A stretch of 64,000 bases of DNA, taken from the NCBI GenBank assembly GCA_025149285.1, contig CP102274.1, forward strand, positions 4,924,001 to 4,988,000, written 5' to 3'. A program made the translations under genes and the position numbers. This stretch comes from Hungatella hathewayi. GTDB lineage: Bacteria; Bacillota; Clostridia; Lachnospirales; Lachnospiraceae. Positions 62,535-64,000 of this stretch are shown in pieces. Positions within the stretch are counted from its first letter, which is position 1, and each line of letters opens with the position of its first letter. Below the pieces are notes generated by a model that saw nothing but the letters and a program-made list of their open reading frames with translations, did not search any database and had not been told where the DNA came from.

Positions 62535-63392
62535 TTATTCTGCGGTAATATACTTATCCACGATCTTCTGTAACTCGCCGGATTCCTTCAATTCTTTGAT
62601 AGCGGCATTCATCTTGTCAAGCAGCTCCGTGTTGCCCTTCTTTATGGCAATTGCATACTCTTCCTCGGTAAATGCTTCATCCAGGATCTTTAAGCCTTCA
62701 TTCTCCTTAACGAATACTTTTGCAGGCTCACGGTCAATGATCACTGCGTCCAGCTTATCCTGGGTTAATGCCATAACGGCTTCCATACCCTTGTTAAATC
62801 TCTGAACCTCAGCATTCTCGACATCATCCGCATAAATATCACCGGTTGTTCCGGTCTGTACGCCGATCTTCTTGCCTGTTAAATCAGCCGGCGCGGCGAT
62901 CGCACTGCCTTCCTTCACGATAATCACCTGTGCCGCCTCTGCATATGTTTCTGTAAAATCTACATTTCTTAAACGTTCTTCATTTACGGTCATACCTGCT
63001 GCCGCGAAATCAGCTTTACCGGACTGGATAGCCGGAATCAGGGAATCGAAAGCCATATCCTGAATCTCCAGTTCCATACCCATCTGATCGGCAATCGCTC
63101 TTGCAATATCAGCGTCGATACCGACGATGGTATTATTCTCATGGTACTCATATGGCGGGAACTCGGCGTTCGTTACCATAACGATCTTGCCGCCGGCGCC
63201 TTCTGTTTCCTCTGCTGCGCTTGTATCAGCTGCGGTGTCTGCTGCTGTATCTGTGGATCCTGCTGCTGTATCTGCTGTTGTTGTCTCTGCTGCTGCAGCT
63301 GTTGTCTCTGCAGTGGAATTTGAGCTTCCGCATGCGGTCAGTGCTGCGGCCATGCATACGGCTGCTACCAGTACTAATACGTTCTTTTTCAT
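62535..63392 (-). CDS. Amino-acid ABC transporter substrate-binding lipoprotein (family 3)
   Basis: 285 residues. Signal peptide with lipobox LTACGSS (Cys 21). It is followed by a ~40-residue Ala/Thr/Ser/Glu linker built of near-repeats such as ADTAA, and then the family-3 fold (NAEFPPYEYHENNTIVGIDA, FAAAGMTVNEERLRNVDF). The linker tethers the domain to the membrane. First gene of the three-gene importer. The LysR flavoprotein pair upstream is convergent, so co-regulation is uncertain. Confidence 0.94.
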   Translation of the reverse strand: MKKNVLVLVAAVCMAAALTACGSSNSTAETTAAAAETTTADTAAGSTDTAADTAADTSAAEETEGAGGKIVMVTNAEFPPYEYHENNTIVGIDADIARAIADQMGMELEIQDMAFDSLIPAIQSGKADFAAAGMTVNEERLRNVDFTETYAEAAQVIIVKEGSAIAAPADLTGKKIGVQTGTTGDIYADDVENAEVQRFNKGMEAVMALTQDKLDAVIIDREPAKVFVKENEGLKILDEAFTEEEYAIAIKKGNTELLDKMNAAIKELKESGELQKIVDKYITAE

Positions 63393-63454
63393 AATGAATC
63401 CTCCTCATATATGCACTTTTTCTGCATAATTATAGAAATAAGTATCAGTTATAC

Positions 63455-63482
63455 ATTATATAGCATTTTTGAAATTATTCAA
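63455..63482 (-). promoter_or_regulatory. Promoter of the amino-acid ABC operon
   Basis: Minus-strand TTGAAT (63482-63477), 16-bp spacer, TATAAT (63460-63455), about 60 nt before the binding-protein ATG, which has GAGGAGG. Confidence 0.65.
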
Positions 63483-63612
63483 GTGTTATTTTATCTGGTT
63501 TAGCACTGATTTATCCTCTCTGAAGTTAAAAATCACAATAATAGAATAAGCTGTTTCAAAGACGATGTTTCGGACAGCCCCTAATATGACATGTACTTAA
63601 TGATCCAGCCAT

Positions 63613-64000
63613 TCACCCGCCACCAGCCGCTTTTCCGCCGCTTCTTTCCTGCTTGTCCCGGCGTTTATTTTCATACATTCTGTCGTCTGCAAGTCTCATA
63701 AGTTCTTCCATATCCCTGCATTCTCCGCTGTATGCAATACCGTAACTCACCCAGAGTTCAAACGGATATTCCGAAGAATTGGAAAGCTCTTTTAATGCCC
63801 ACTGGGCATTTTTTATGCCGGCTCTGACCCGTTCGATTCCATCTTCCGCCGTCATCAGTAAAAATTCATCACCGCCGTACCGGCTGACAATATCATCCGC
63901 TCCCGCCGCTTCCTCCAGGGCATGCGCAACCGCCGCAAGATACCGGTCTCCTGCATCGTGTCCCAGATTATCATTCACCGGCTTTAAATTATTCAAATCA
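63613..64000 (-). CDS. GGDEF-domain protein, C-terminal part (5' end beyond window)
   Basis: About 129 visible residues of a diguanylate cyclase domain. DLNNLKPVNDNLGHDAGD (Mg/GTP-binding region), the intact active-site RYGGDEF, and SYGIAYSGE then LADDRMYENKR near the end. The product would be c-di-GMP. The inhibitory I-site RxxD is not conserved: the four residues in its place read GADD. N-terminal sensory domains lie outside the window. Confidence 0.9.
   Translation of the reverse strand, partial: DLNNLKPVNDNLGHDAGDRYLAAVAHALEEAAGADDIVSRYGGDEFLLMTAEDGIERVRAGIKNAQWALKELSNSSEYPFELWVSYGIAYSGECRDMEELMRLADDRMYENKRRDKQERSGGKAAGGG

Noticed and set aside
63210..63330. Tandem-like GCTGCTGTATCTG repeats
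   Set aside because: They encode the Ala/Thr linker of the binding lipoprotein, so this is coding low complexity rather than a separate repeat element.
1..64000. CRISPR array, tRNA, rRNA, prophage or IS transposase
   Set aside because: None was recognised on either strand apart from the group II intron.

Overview
The window looks like chromosomal DNA from a gut-type Lachnospiraceae/Clostridia bacterium (Hungatella, Enterocloster or [Clostridium] symbiosum-like; species not claimed). The reasons are strong AGGAGG ribosome sites, consensus sigma-A promoters, moderate GC with T-rich gaps, many ABC and AraC-regulated sugar operons, the clostridial AsrABC sulfite reductase, and Firmicute-type lipoproteins. 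I see no rRNA, tRNA, CRISPR array, phage or IS transposase. The one mobile element is a group II intron that runs off the left edge.

Layout. (1) 1-1173: 5' part of a group II intron on the minus strand, inserted just after a terminator hairpin. (2) 1242-12133: a glycan-use locus. It holds two uncharacterised toroid-type (lyase-like) proteins, a GH105 unsaturated-uronyl hydrolase, a three-gene sugar ABC importer, an MFS transporter and a divergent AraC regulator. (3) 12210-22148: a seven-gene minus-strand operon for a hydroxy-acid or acid-sugar (DUF1537 kinase, Fe-alcohol dehydrogenase, DapA-type aldolase, PdxA-type dehydrogenase, esterase, 2HCT transporter, sialidase-fold protein), divergent from a PrpR-N regulator whose AAA+ domain is degenerate. 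(4) 22420-26967: a very large secreted PL8 polysaccharide lyase. (5) 27272-27990: an unannotated locus with a perfect minus-strand promoter, about 670 nt of purine-rich foldable sequence without an ORF, and an intrinsic terminator; this is a candidate large structured ncRNA. (6) 28299-33444: SnoaL-like protein, MATE exporter, GH112 phosphorylase and its AraC regulator. (7) 33452-39056: flavodoxin plus FtsH, then siroheme synthesis (precorrin-2 dehydrogenase, HemC, CobA-HemD). (8) 39397-50112: AsrABC, two tandem arylsulfotransferase-like proteins, thioredoxin, thioredoxin reductase, a DASS/SLC13 permease and a Crp/Fnr regulator. (9) 50141-57861: a dipeptide-type ABC transporter with one frameshifted ATPase, a tannase-family esterase, and a small membrane protein. 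(10) 57949-63392: a LysR regulator, an AprA/fumarate-reductase-like flavoprotein with a ferredoxin partner, and an amino-acid ABC importer. (11) 63613-64000: the C-terminal part of a GGDEF protein.

How they may work together. Regions 2, 4 and 6 equip the cell to cut, import and phosphorolyse plant or host glycans. Regions 7 and 8 form a coherent sulfur module: siroheme is made next to the enzyme that needs it. The uninterrupted order permease, thioredoxin reductase, thioredoxin, ASST, ASST, AsrABC suggests an undescribed route in which sulfate esters are imported, the sulfo group is passed by ASST to a thiol, sulfite is released by thioredoxin, and AsrABC reduces it to sulfide. The gene families and order are seen directly; the pathway is inference.
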